Origin: Gymnopus androsaceus JB14
Lineage: Eukaryota; Basidiomycota; Agaricomycetes; Agaricales; Omphalotaceae
Reading direction: 5' to 3'
Length of the DNA stretch: 64,000 bases
Assembly (NCBI GenBank): GCA_009733575.1
Contig: ML769636.1
Coordinates: 35,910 to 99,909, forward strand
Numbering within the stretch: the stretch's first letter is position 1; every line of letters begins with the position of its first letter. Position numbers and translations under genes: made by a program. Positions 37,190 through 47,265 of this stretch are shown one piece after another. Below the pieces are notes generated by a model. That model was not told the origin of the DNA. It worked only from the letters and a program-made list of their open reading frames with translations, and searched no databases.

Positions 37190-37818
37190 AGGAGTTATTT
37201 TACTATTGACCTTGTCAGTCCAATGTATTCATGTTACATACCCTGCAATGCCATCTATCGATTGACGTTGGTATCGTATTCATAGCATTCCTAATCGGAA
37301 TCACGACTTCTAAGGAGGCTGTCGTCTGACCCTTTCCAGATCGAGTATTGTTCACAGAGGCTATTTATCGTCCCGAGTATTTGCTCACGAGAAGTGGGCG
37401 CACTTTTCACATTCTCGTGTTCGGGGACGACATAAGACTGTATAATCTGCCCTCCCATACCTTCACTATCCACCTTGATAGTTTAGCGCAGTTCTGTACG
37501 CGGCTGCAAGGAGGACTTGATCTATAGATGCCAATGTTGGCAAATCAGAGTGGATCGATTCAAACAGCGCTCACCCTAGTGGCATACTCTCGTTCGAAAT
37601 TGTGACCAGTCCGTCGTTCGATGCAAGACCGTCTTTAACAGCTTGTTGCGGATGACGCCGATTTTTGCCCACGGACGTCGTCAGTGGAGTGCTTCTGACC
37701 ACAGTATCCCTCGACGCGACACAGGGATCATATCTTGAGGCTATATGGCGCTGATGAGCATGAGTAGATGAAAGCGGCTACAAGCGCGCGCCAAAATAAC
37801 TTGATCTTTCTCGCCCTC
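37190..37818. other. Intergenic region, no gene seen
   Basis: About 630 bases before NAA15. A 60-codon minus-strand frame at 37291-37473 has no recognisable feature. The right end should hold the NAA15 promoter. Confidence 0.5.
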
Positions 37819-40800
37819 ATGTCCAAAAAAGCCGCACCTTCCAAGGAATCAAATCGGCACCTCTCCTCCAAAGAGTCTACCTTATTCAAGGAACTCTTAA
37901 CCCTTTATGAAACGAAACAGCTCAAAAAAGGACTGAAAACTGCCGACCAGATCTTGAAGAAATATCCCGAGCATGGCGGTGAGTCGACCAGCCAACGCTC
38001 GCAGTAACAATGTCTCTTATTTTATTGTGCAGAAACACTATGCATGAAAGGGCTTGTTCTGGTTCATATGGGCAGGCGAGAAGAAGGAATCGAGTTGGTC
38101 AGAAAAGGCGTCAGGCTCGATCTCACTTCGCACATTGTCTGGCACGTCTTTGGGCTTATCCAGAAAGGAGAAAAGAAGTATGAGGACGCGCTCAAGTCGT
38201 ATACGCAGGCTCTACGGTTTGATAAAGTACGTGAATATTGTTCAAGCTAAACCTACACGATATCTATATTCGACACCAGGAAAACATGAACCTTCTGCGG
38301 GATGTATCCCAGCTTCAAACTCAACTACGGCTTTACGATGGTCTGGTGGAAACCAGGCATATGCTCCTCAGATTGCGTCCTACCGTGCGGCAACACTGGA
38401 TCGCTTTGGCTGTTGCGTATCACTTGAGCGGGAGTCTTGCTGAAGCCAAGAACGTAATGGTAGAGTATGAAAAAACCCTCAAGGTCAGTCGGCTGGTTGA
38501 ATCTGAAACTCCAACTCATCCTTTACATCTCCTTAGAACGTCCCGCACTACGATGTGGAACACTCGGAAACGCTTCTCTACCACGTTCGCGTTTTGGAGG
38601 AACTTGGACAGACCTCTGAAGCCCTTTCGTTACTGGATGTCAGTGCCAAAGATCGTACGATTGTCGATAAGACTGCTATTATGGAAATCCGAGGTGAGTT
38701 GGATATTTCAGTATGCGGTTCGCTAAGCGGCTGATTCATTCCCCGTAGCCCGACTTCTATCAAAACTAGGATCGGACGAAGCTGAACATGCATGGAAGGT
38801 ACTCATCGAGCACAACCCGGAGTGTTACGATTATTACAAAGGATATATGTCAAATCAAGGGCTCAATGTGGGTGAGTATCATAGACCCTTTTTCTCATCC
38901 ATTTCTCGAATACTCATTCACATAATCGTTGACATCAGACGATAAAACCACTGCTACCAAGGCCCTTTCCATCCTCCGTGAATTCTCCACCCAATTCCCC
39001 AAAGCCAACGTTCCACGTCGATTATCTCTTTCCCTAGCATCGACAACCGGAGGAGAAGGGGAAGATAACTTCCACGACCTAGCTCGAACGTACCTTTTGT
39101 CCGGCCTAACAAAAGGCATACCATCCCTCTTTGTCGATGTCAAATCGTTATACAAGGATGAAGATAAATTACAATCACTACAAGATATTGCTGAAGGAAT
39201 CCTCAAAGAATTCACTCCAGATCCCTCTTCCTCCCCACCACCTTCCTCATCGACAGAACCAACATCATACCTCTGGACTCTATATTTCCTCGCCCAACAC
39301 TACTCCTACCTTCCATCAACACGCCAAAGCGCTCTCCCTCCTCGAAACAGCAATAACACACACGCCGACTTTGACCCGAATTGTACACCTGTCGCGCACG
39401 GACCCTCAAACATCGCGGGAGATTTTTATAGTGCTTCGAGGGCGATGGAGGACGCGAGGTTGTTGGATGGGCAGGATCGGTTTTTGAATACGAAGAGCGC
39501 AAAGTATAGGATGAGAGCGGGGTTGGTGGATGAGGCTAGTGCTTTGTTGGGTATGTTTACAAAGGTGTGTATCCTAGGAGAGATAGCAGAGTCAACGCGT
39601 GTAAACAAATTCTTCGTTTTTAGAAAGACGCACCGAGTCCAGGAGCCGATCTGGAGGATATGCAGTCCCTCTTTTATCTATTAGAAGAGGGAGATGCACA
39701 TCAACGTGCAGGAAGACTGAATCTGGCGCTGAAAAGGTATACTGCTGTTCAAAAGGTACGTTGTCCTTTTATTTTCTGTGAGAGAGAGATTTATAATCAT
39801 ATTTTTCTTTACAGGTCTTCGATGATTTCGAAGACGACCAGTACGACTTTCATGGGTATTCGTTGCGCAAGTTTACTATCAACGTGTACATCAAGTGAGT
39901 TGGTTAAAACTTGATAACATGAGAATACTGGAAGCTGATGCTTGCGCGTTCTATAGCATGTTAGACTGGGAGGACAATCTCCGGTCACATCCTGGATACG
40001 TTAAAGCTGCTTTAGCTGCTTCTCGAGTGAGTGCAACTCCTTCTCTCTTCCCAACTAGAACTTCGTTAACCAAATACCTATGATAGATATACGTCGAAGT
40101 ATATGACGACCCCAAGTTGGCGTCTGGTGCTTCCGATGGTAAGTATCTTGTCTCCTGATGACCTTGGGTTTTGGGGAATTTCAACGTGTTATACAGGTGG
40201 CTCCACAGATGCAGAGAAAAAAGCGAAGAAAAAGGCGAAAAAGGCACAGAAGGAAAAGGAGGATGCTGCGAAGAAAGGTGTGTAGGTCTCCATCCAGCCC
40301 GGGAAATGGCTCGAATATGTTCCATGCGCTGAATATCTGAACCTTCCCCCGCTAGCCGCAGCCACAGCTGCGCCCACGTCCACCAACGAGGACAAAGGCC
40401 TCGAAGTCCCCTTCAAAGACGAAGACCCAGACGGCATGAAGCTTCTTTCTTCACCAGATCCCTTAGAACGAGCGCACAAGTTCTTACAGCCCTTGACAAC
40501 GTTACCCCAACCTCAAAAGAACATCGAGGTTTGGTTAGCAGTCTATGATGTTGCTATTCGTAGGGGTGAGTTAGTTTCTTGTTTATTTAACGGTTCGGGT
40601 CGTTCTAATCTGTTTTGTATCTGTAATGTAGGAAAACGTCTGCAAGCTGTTCAAGCTCTTTCTCGAGCGCGAGCTTTGGATGCGGAGAATCCAGAGTTGC
40701 ATGTACGGATTATACATGCTAAATATTCAGGTTTGTCTTCCCGCTTTGTTGCTTCTTTCTTTTTGAATTGCTGATAAACATGTTCTCTCCTACCACATAC

Positions 40801-41449
40801 TTCCCATTTCATTTACGTCTTCCTCCCTCCCATACTCATACACCTATAGCATCAAAGATCTCCTCTCCCCTCCCTCCTCCCGCCGGGCCAGTTTTCACCG
40901 AAACCCTGAACGCGCTACTTCCCCCAGACGTCTCGCTAGAAACGTACAACTCCCAGTACCTACAAAGGCACTCTTCGTCTGCTCGAGCGATCTGGGCTTC
41001 CGCCCAGGCGTCCCATGTGTTGGGCGCGCCTTTACAAGAAGTGGAAGAAGCGGTGTTTAGTGTATTGGGCCAAGGAGTCAAGTTGGACGTCGAGGTATGC
41101 TTCCTTCTCCCGTACCCGAAACGCAACTGAAAACAAACACTACTTTGTGCATTACTTTACACAGACCGCCCTTGACATTTCCTCTTACCTCAAAAAGATC
41201 AAATCCACACGCGTAGACGAGCTAAACAAGGCATTCGATGACAGGTTTCCCATCTCGACGGCGTTCCAGACATCCGAGGAGCTTGCAAAGTTGAGAGAGT
41301 GGTGTCTTACGAGTGGGCATGGCAAGGACGGGGACTTGAAACAGGGTGATGCCACTGCGGGTGCGGGTGTGACTGAGAATGAAGCTGAACTAGGAACGAC
41401 GATAGAGTCGGGGGCTGGGAGTGGGAATGGGAATTCGGTGAAGTCGTAA
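37819..41449 (+). CDS. NAA15: N-terminal acetyltransferase A auxiliary subunit
   Basis: TPR-rich scaffold of the NatA complex, which anchors the catalytic subunit Naa10 at the ribosome. It begins MSKKAAPSKESNRHLSSKES and shows repeated TPR helices (ETLCMKGLVLVHMGRREEGI, VWHVFGLIQKGEKKYEDALK, ENMNLLRDVSQLQTQLRLYD, HWIALAVAYHLSGSLAEAKN). Also visible are CYDYYKGYMSNQ, GDFYSASRAMEDARLLDGQD, the lysine-rich linker AEKKAKKKAKKAQKEKEDA, and LDISSYLKKIKSTRVDELNK near the end. Introns join in frame. Between about 39310 and 39420 three single-base insertions scramble about 35 residues and then restore the frame: homology reads HAKALSLLETAI in one frame, ELYTCRARTLKH in another and GDFYSASRAM in the third. 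The overall ORF stays open. ATG 37819 was preferred over the upstream in-frame 37768. Confidence 0.93.
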
Positions 41450-41582
41450 ACCCTACCGGCTAGGATAGTAAAGGTAGCAGTGCGGTGCACGTATGTCGTA
41501 GATCTTAATGGTAGCTATCTATCTTAGACGATATCTGCTTGAATAATGTTTGATTGATCTCTTTCTCTTTTTTGGAATCTCT

Positions 41583-41745
41583 ATCAAATCTACACGGGTA
41601 GTTGAACTATTCACGACAGGTTCCCCAACGTTCCAGACGCCTATGGGTTGTTGGATGAATGTGGGGTTGGAGATTCGAAGCAGGACCGTTGACGCGACTG
41701 AAGGTGAGGCTGAACTTGGTGATAAGGGCGTGGATAGAGATCATA
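41583..41745 (+). pseudogene. Relic duplicate of the NAA15 3' end
   Basis: Shortly after the NAA15 stop the sequence repeats a degraded form of that gene's last exon. ATCAAATCTACACGGGTAG matches ATCAAATCCACACGCGTAG at 41200. The spaced segments GACAGGTT, CGTTCCAGAC and ACTGAAGGTGAGGCTGAACT also match in order. Indels remove any reading frame. Confidence 0.75.
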
Positions 41746-42108
41746 TAATTATGGAATGTTGGCAAGTAAGAGGAAGTGGGGACGTCATATAATAACGATT
41801 GATTATCAACAGTTATCTGGGAAGCTGCCTGTTTCGGAGGTCAAAGCTGTAGATATGGCCCAAACTCGGACATTTTAGTACTCAGGTTGAAATCGTCAAT
41901 TTGAGCAGGTATTCATCGAGTAGAGAAATACATAACTATATAATCAATGGGTTGAAGTATCAGTCCGCCAGAGTATGAGACAATGGCCCAACATTCTAAG
42001 CAGTAGTACAACAGCGTGAATTGGGAATTAATAATAGAGTCGTAAGTAAGGAACAGGAGACCCGATGTATAGATGTGGATGTACAGCAGGGTCTGAAAGC
42101 GAAGTGTT

Positions 42109-42915
42109 TTAAGAAGGGATTGCTCCCGCGGTCGGCACCGAAAGCCCACAAGCTTGCAAGCAGGTATCCACCCCTGCGGCCAAGTTGACAGGCAAGAATT
42201 GCCTCCATTCGTCAATGTTATCGCCTCCAATGGTGATCGGACGAGCCATCGAGACATTTACTATGCTGTCTGGAAACTTGAGGAAGTTCGTAATAAGGTC
42301 ACTTCTACCAGCATCTTTATTATTCAATGCGGCGGCAAAGGTGGCGTTGTTGCAGGTGGGGTTGAATTCGTAATGCATCGCAGCTTTAGGGAACACCGTC
42401 GACTGGAACAATCCCAGTTGACTGTGAATCTCGGTGGCGAAATTGTTTTCCATGACGAACCCGACCTCGATTTGACCTTCTGTGACAACGAGGAACTCAT
42501 CGCCACGGGGGTGCAAATGAGGAATGTTAAGCCCGCAAGGCTTGAAGAAGCAAACACCTCCGGATATATCGAAAGCTTCGAGGAAGGGGAAGATATCGGG
42601 TGAGCCAACGAGGATAGAACCACCTGTCCCAGCGGCAGGCTGGTTATACGCGTTGTAATCCATGACTGTAACAGCCCTAAGGGCGTCACCAGTGAGGACG
42701 TCTCCGCTGCTGTTAGTCAAAAGCGCCTTCAACTTGTCGACATTGGTAGGCGCGGTAATGACTGATGATGCGATCTCGACTGCATTGGTGGGGAGTGCAA
42801 CTGGGGCTGGTGAGGTCACACCAGGAGGCGGAGCAGCTCTTCCTTCAAAAGGTACTGCTTGAGCTTGCATAGCCAAAGCAAAGGCTGCAAGTGCGACGGA
42901 GTACATGGAGAACAT
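42109..42915 (-). CDS. Secreted cupin (germin/spherulin-1-like)
   Basis: Single-exon gene of 268 residues. The signal peptide is MFSMYSVALAAFALAMQAQA, with likely cleavage before VPFEGR. The cupin fold shows motif 1 as GGVCFFKPCGLNIPHLHPRG followed by DEFLVVTEGQIEVGF, giving metal ligands H-x-H and Glu. Motif 2 is VFPKAAMHYEFNPTCNNATF, with the third His. Germin-like and spherulin-like proteins bind manganese and occur in the cell wall or outside the cell; enzymatic activity cannot be predicted. A TATAAAAGCC box lies at about 43048 on the minus strand, roughly 130 bases upstream of the ATG. A second copy, in opposite orientation, lies at 44250. Confidence 0.93.
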   Translation of the reverse strand: MFSMYSVALAAFALAMQAQAVPFEGRAAPPPGVTSPAPVALPTNAVEIASSVITAPTNVDKLKALLTNSSGDVLTGDALRAVTVMDYNAYNQPAAGTGGSILVGSPDIFPFLEAFDISGGVCFFKPCGLNIPHLHPRGDEFLVVTEGQIEVGFVMENNFATEIHSQLGLFQSTVFPKAAMHYEFNPTCNNATFAAALNNKDAGRSDLITNFLKFPDSIVNVSMARPITIGGDNIDEWRQFLPVNLAAGVDTCLQACGLSVPTAGAIPS

Positions 42916-43080
42916 GCTGAAATGAAACGATGGTAAGTTAATGTAAAAGCTGCAACAAGAAAAATACGAACAGGATGAATGAGTACGGTGGCGCTGAAGT
43001 GCGTTAACGGTGACCGCTGAAAAAATGCTAGAGCAACAACTTGGCTTTTATATGTAGCGCCCTGGACAAAATTCGGTTCA

Positions 43081-44069
43081 AACATCTAGCGTAGCGGTAA
43101 TAGTAGGGACAGCGTGTATTTCCTCACTCCCAGCTCGATGAGCGCATAACGCAGCTATCATGGACGACACCCGTTTAGCTTGCTTTTCCCCACGTTCTTT
43201 GTTGACCACCGATAAGTCCTAAGAGCACCAGCTATCCTAAATCCGAGCTGCAGTAATAAATTGGTTTCAGAACGGGAAGTTGTCGAAGGGCTGATAGCGG
43301 TGATAATGCTCAATTGATATCTCTATGCCGGAGATTTTCGGCGGTATAAAGGTAGATAAGCGGTGATAATGCCTTGGATTACGCTAGTGATCAGACCGGG
43401 TCTCTCTTTTCTAAATGGTGCCTGAGGCAGGGGGGGTTCGGCACCGGGCAGATATGATGGGATATTATAGCAGCATGGCCTTTCTTGAGGAAAGGCCATG
43501 TTTTTGTGATGCTTTCATCGCAGCGTTCACTGTCGCCCCTGGCCTTCTCTGCTAATTGCTTCGTTGTAGTTATTCTTACGTCTGCCGTTCGGCTTATTGA
43601 TGATCCTGTAAGGTGTCTGCCGTTTTGATCGCCACTCTGGTGCCGAGTGTCCCTTGTCTAAATAATGATCCGGCCAGTCATAAATCCCGGCCGTAGGCAG
43701 CCCTGTTTTTAATTATATCACCGGCATTACTACTCAAGCAAGCGCCGACCGGATGCTCAAGAGTTTCTAAATTGGCCAGTATCTTTATTCATTCAAGTCA
43801 TTCAAGTCCACGTGGGAGGACTTGTCTTCGGCCTGTAGGCTGTAAGTATTTGAGATACCTGGTGTTTTTCGGACTTACCGGTCACCCCTGGAGTCAATAC
43901 AAAGTCGGGTGGGGAGGAGCGTAAACAGAGTGACGGAGGAATCCACCGCTTCTGATTTCCTGTCCATGATTGGCTAGATCCTCCTGATAGCTGGGGCTCT
44001 GACCGTCGGAGTCATCTAACTGAGAGCGAGAAAATACACGCTGTCCATTGCTCCATGTTGGAGCCGAAT
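43081..44069. other. Unique spacer between inverted arms
   Basis: About 1 kb separating the two cupin arms. No ORF was supported. It contains a perfect 11-bp hairpin at 43474-43500 and a direct repeat AGCGGTGATAATGC at about 43299 and 43361. Both cupin promoters face inward toward this spacer, so it may be a shared bidirectional control region. Confidence 0.55.
43474..43500. repeat. Perfect 11-bp hairpin followed by T-run
   Basis: CATGGCCTTTC, a TTGAG loop, then GAAAGGCCATG, directly followed by TTTTT. It looks like a strong stem-loop, but in a fungal nuclear genome a bacterial terminator role is not expected. Its function is unknown. Confidence 0.8.
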
Positions 44070-44249
44070 TTTGTCTCGGACCTGTTGGCTGTTTTTAAAA
44101 TGGACGTACTAGTATAAAAGCCAAGTTGTTGCTCTGGCATTTGTTCAGCGGTCACCGTTAACGCACTTCAGCGCCACCGTACTCATTCATCCTGTTCGTA
44201 TTTTTCTTGTTGCAGCTTTTACATTAACTTACCATCGTCTCATTTCAGC

Positions 44250-45057
44250 ATGTTCTCCATGTACTCCATCGCACTTGCAGCCTTTGTTTTGGCTATGCAA
44301 GCTCAAGCAGTACCTTTTCGAAGGACGAGCTGCTCCGCCTCCTGGTGTGACCTCACCAGCCCCAGTTGCACTCCCCACCAACGCAGCCGCGGTCGCAGCA
44401 AAAGTCATTACCGCGCCTACCAATGTCGACAAGTTGAAGGCACTTTTGACTAATAGCAGTGGAGACGTTCTCACTGGAGACGACCTTCGAGATGTCACAG
44501 TCATGGATTACAACGCGTATAACCAGCCTGCCGCTGGGACAGGTGGTTCTATCCTCGTTGGTTCACCCGATATCTTCCCCTTCCTCGAGGCTTTCGATAT
44601 ATCCGGAGGTGTTTGCTTCTTCAAGCCTTGCGGGCTTAACATTCCTCATTTGCACCCCCGTGGCGATGAGTTCCTCGTTGTCGTGGAAGGTCAAATCGAG
44701 GTCGGATTCGTCATGGAAAACAATTTCGCCACCGAGATTCACAGTCAACTGGGACTGTACCAGGCGACAGTGTTCCCTAAGGCTGCGATGCATTACGAAT
44801 TCAACCCCACCTGCAACAACGCCACCTTTGCTGCCGGATTAAACAATAGAGATGCTGGCAGAAGTGACCTTATTACCAACTTCCTTAAGTTCCCAGACAG
44901 CATAGTAAATGTCTCGATGGCTCGTCCGATCACCATTGGAGGTGATAACATTGACGAATGGAGACAGTTCTTGCCTGTCAACTTGGCCGCAGGGGTGGAT
45001 ACCTGCTTGCAAGCTTGTGGGCTTTCGGTGCCGACCGCGGGAGCAATCCCTTCTTAG
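44250..45057 (+). pseudogene. Secreted cupin copy 2, +1 frameshift
   Basis: Inverted duplicate of the cupin at 42109 and more than 90 percent identical by eye. The signal peptide MFSMYSIALAAFVLAMQAQA is intact. One extra C follows at about 44317 (CCTTTTCGAAGG instead of CCTTTTGAAGG). The rest (FEGRAAPPPGVTSPAPVALP onward through both cupin motifs to TAGAIPS) is open but one frame away from the signal peptide. Read literally the product is a short aberrant peptide. Alternatively, ATG 44275 could start a 260-residue form lacking a proper signal. An assembly error would make this a second working copy. Confidence 0.85.
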
Positions 45058-45444
45058 AATCTAAAACTTCGCTTTCAGATCTGTTGTACATCCACATTTA
45101 TACATCGAGTCTCCTGTTCCTTACTTACGACATTTCTACTCTACTATTAATTCCCAGTTCACACTGTCACTGTCGTACTACTGCTTAGAATGTTGGCCAT
45201 TATCTTATATTCTAGCGGACTGATACTTCAACCCATTGATTATATAGTTATGAATACCTGTACAAATTGACGATTTTAGCCTGAGTAAAATGTCCAACTT
45301 TGGACCATATCTACAGCTTTGACCTCCGAAACAGGCAGTTATGCTTCCCAGATGACTATTGATAATTAGTCGTTATTAGCTGATGAACCTCTTGACCCTA
45401 TTATATGACCTCCCCAATTCCTGCTTGCGATGATTCCATGATTT

Positions 45445-45612
45445 CACGATCTCTGTTCCGCTTAAAGAAAGCCCTTGTCGCCAAGTTCAGCCTTATCTTC
45501 AGTCGCGTCAACGGTCCTCTTTTGAATCTCCAACCCCATTTTCATCCAACGACTTACAGGCGTCTGGAACGTCGTGGATCTTGTTGGCAAGTGCGTTCAT
45601 CTACTCGTGTAG
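45445..45612 (-). pseudogene. Inverted relic of the NAA15 3' end
   Basis: On the minus strand this repeats the NAA15-derived tail also found at 41583-41745. Matching blocks are GTTCCAGACGCC, GGGGTTGGAGATTC and GACCGTTGACGCGACTGAAG. It shows that the NAA15 tail fragment was duplicated first and then carried along in the inverted duplication. Confidence 0.75.
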
Positions 45613-45615
45613 ATT

Positions 45616-46629
45616 GATAGAATTCACAGATCATTAACATTATCCGCTATCAGCCTTTCGACAACTTAGTCTTGGATTCATTCACTATCTATCTATCGAG
45701 GATCGATTGTCAGCCCCCGACTCGGAATGCCTGTCGCATATAGTTCTACAGCCCGACAGTCTTCCGAACTTGTTTGGGTTGAGAAATGGACTCTACTCAT
45801 AGTGCTTGTGACACACTCTATTCATGCTCACTCAGCCCAGCCGTCTCAACTCCAAAGAAGTATTTCTTTGTGAACATGAAAACATGAGCGTTCGAAGGAT
45901 ATGTGTAAAACAAAAGTTGTTCAGCTGCGAGCATGCCACGAGTGAACCCGAGACAAAGTGCGGTTCGTAGCAGCGAAGACAGGCAAAAAGGAACAGTCTC
46001 GAAGGCTCGGGGAGCTGAACAAGACTCAAAGCTGGCAAGAACCAGGGACAAAACTAACATTCGTCAGTGTATAGGACAAACTCACATTTTGTATGCAGCT
46101 GCCAATTGCCCTCAATGGCAAGTCAAAAGTCGACACACGAAGTCCTTCTTCAAGTCAATGGACCAGATGCGTTTGACTTACAGAGCTTCTTCTCCTTTAA
46201 TTATGTTTCCTATTAGAATTATCGCATCAAAGTATTCCTTCTTGGCGAATTTGCAGAAAAATCATCATCGCTTTCTTCGGTTCTTACTTTTCAAGTAAAG
46301 ACAAGAAATCCTTGTGAAATTGTCCGAGGAAAAATATTTACAGTTGCCAAAGTAGGAGTGTAAAACTTGAATTTTGAATCGGGCCCAGCAGAACGGTCCT
46401 GTTGTGAATGTCGAGCAGATCGTGCAACCAATCTAACACCGTCAGAGGCACTCGGAAAAAATGACCATGTACAGGTGGAGAAAAAAGACCTGATCATAAC
46501 AGGAAGTATCGTCGATATTCCGTATTATTTCAGAGAGCGATGGCATAAGCATAGAAGATACAGAAGGCATATGCATTTGGGCGTGAAGTATGATACGCGG
46601 TACAACATAGAGCGACACAATCCACTCGA
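45616..46629. other. Intergenic region with one weak ORF
   Basis: About 1 kb between the right arm and the eL42 gene. A 121-codon plus-strand frame (45933-46298) is basic and Ser/Arg-rich but matches nothing known to me. The eL42 3' untranslated region is at the right. Confidence 0.4.
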
Positions 46630-47265
46630 TTACTAGGCAAAAAAGTCAGTCGAGAAAATGATAAGAAACAACGGGCACTCACGAAAGTAAGAGCGGCACC
46701 CTTTGTCTTCTTCTCTCCACCGAGTTCGAAGCTGTACCAGAGATGAGTCGAGGGATTAGAAAATGATATCGAGACGTACTGCTTGCATCGCTTCAGAACC
46801 ATTTGCATCTTGTACTTGCAGACAGTACACTCAAGACGCAGCACAACTTTCTTCGTTGTCTTTGCCTGTAGTAGATAATATTGTCAATCAGTGTCCAACG
46901 AAAAAAAAGTGAGCAGCGTACTTTTTTGTGGAAAACGGGCTTCGTCTGACCACCATAACCGCTCTGCTTCCTGTCGTATCGCCTCTTTCCCTGCGCGAAG
47001 AGAGAATCTTTACCCTTCTTGTATTGGGTCACCTTGTGCGCGCTAAAAGGTATAGTATCAGTACATAGATCGAAGGATAGAATGAAGTAACACACGTATG
47101 TTTTCTGCAAGTCTTTCCCTTGCAGTCTGACAAACATAACGACGATTAATCCAGGTCAATTCCTTCCAGGTTCCAGCATCGACTCACAGGTACGGCGGGT
47201 TCTAAAGCAAGTCAGTAAAGACGATCCCAGCGAAGCAACGAAACTCACTTTGGTACGTTAACCAT
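46630..47265 (-). CDS. RPL42: 60S ribosomal protein eL42 (L44/L36a)
   Basis: Protein of the large ribosomal subunit at the E site. The order on the minus strand is [81 protein letters not shown], then [20 protein letters not shown] and AALTF. The zinc ribbon cysteines are present (C-x4-C and C-x2-C). At least six short introns are present. The stop codon TAA lies immediately after the last intron (46630-46632), so the final exon begins with the stop. The residue before VFHKK is Pro, the state associated with cycloheximide sensitivity in yeasts. The length (about 106 residues) is standard. Confidence 0.95.

Larger units (their letters stand above)
41583..43080. repeat. Inverted duplication, left arm
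   Basis: About 1.5 kb that reappears in reverse orientation at 44070-45615. From outside in, the arm holds a relic of the NAA15 3' end, noncoding sequence (including CTTAGAATGTTGG-type flank), the whole cupin gene and its promoter with TATAAAAGCC. Identity is highest over the cupin coding sequence and lower in the outer flank. Confidence 0.88.
44070..45615. repeat. Inverted duplication, right arm
   Basis: Reverse-orientation counterpart of 41583-43080, including promoter (GTATAAAAGCC near 44112), cupin copy 2, 3' flank and an inverted relic of the NAA15 tail. Small insertions, for example near 44083, distinguish it from the left arm. Confidence 0.88.

Noticed and set aside
42154..42603. 149-codon ORF antisense to cupin copy 1
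   Set aside because: Shadow of a conserved cupin gene; the same shadow appears antisense to copy 2.
43474..43505. Hairpin plus T-run as an intrinsic terminator
   Set aside because: Bacterial-type terminators are not expected in a fungal nuclear genome; kept only as a hairpin.
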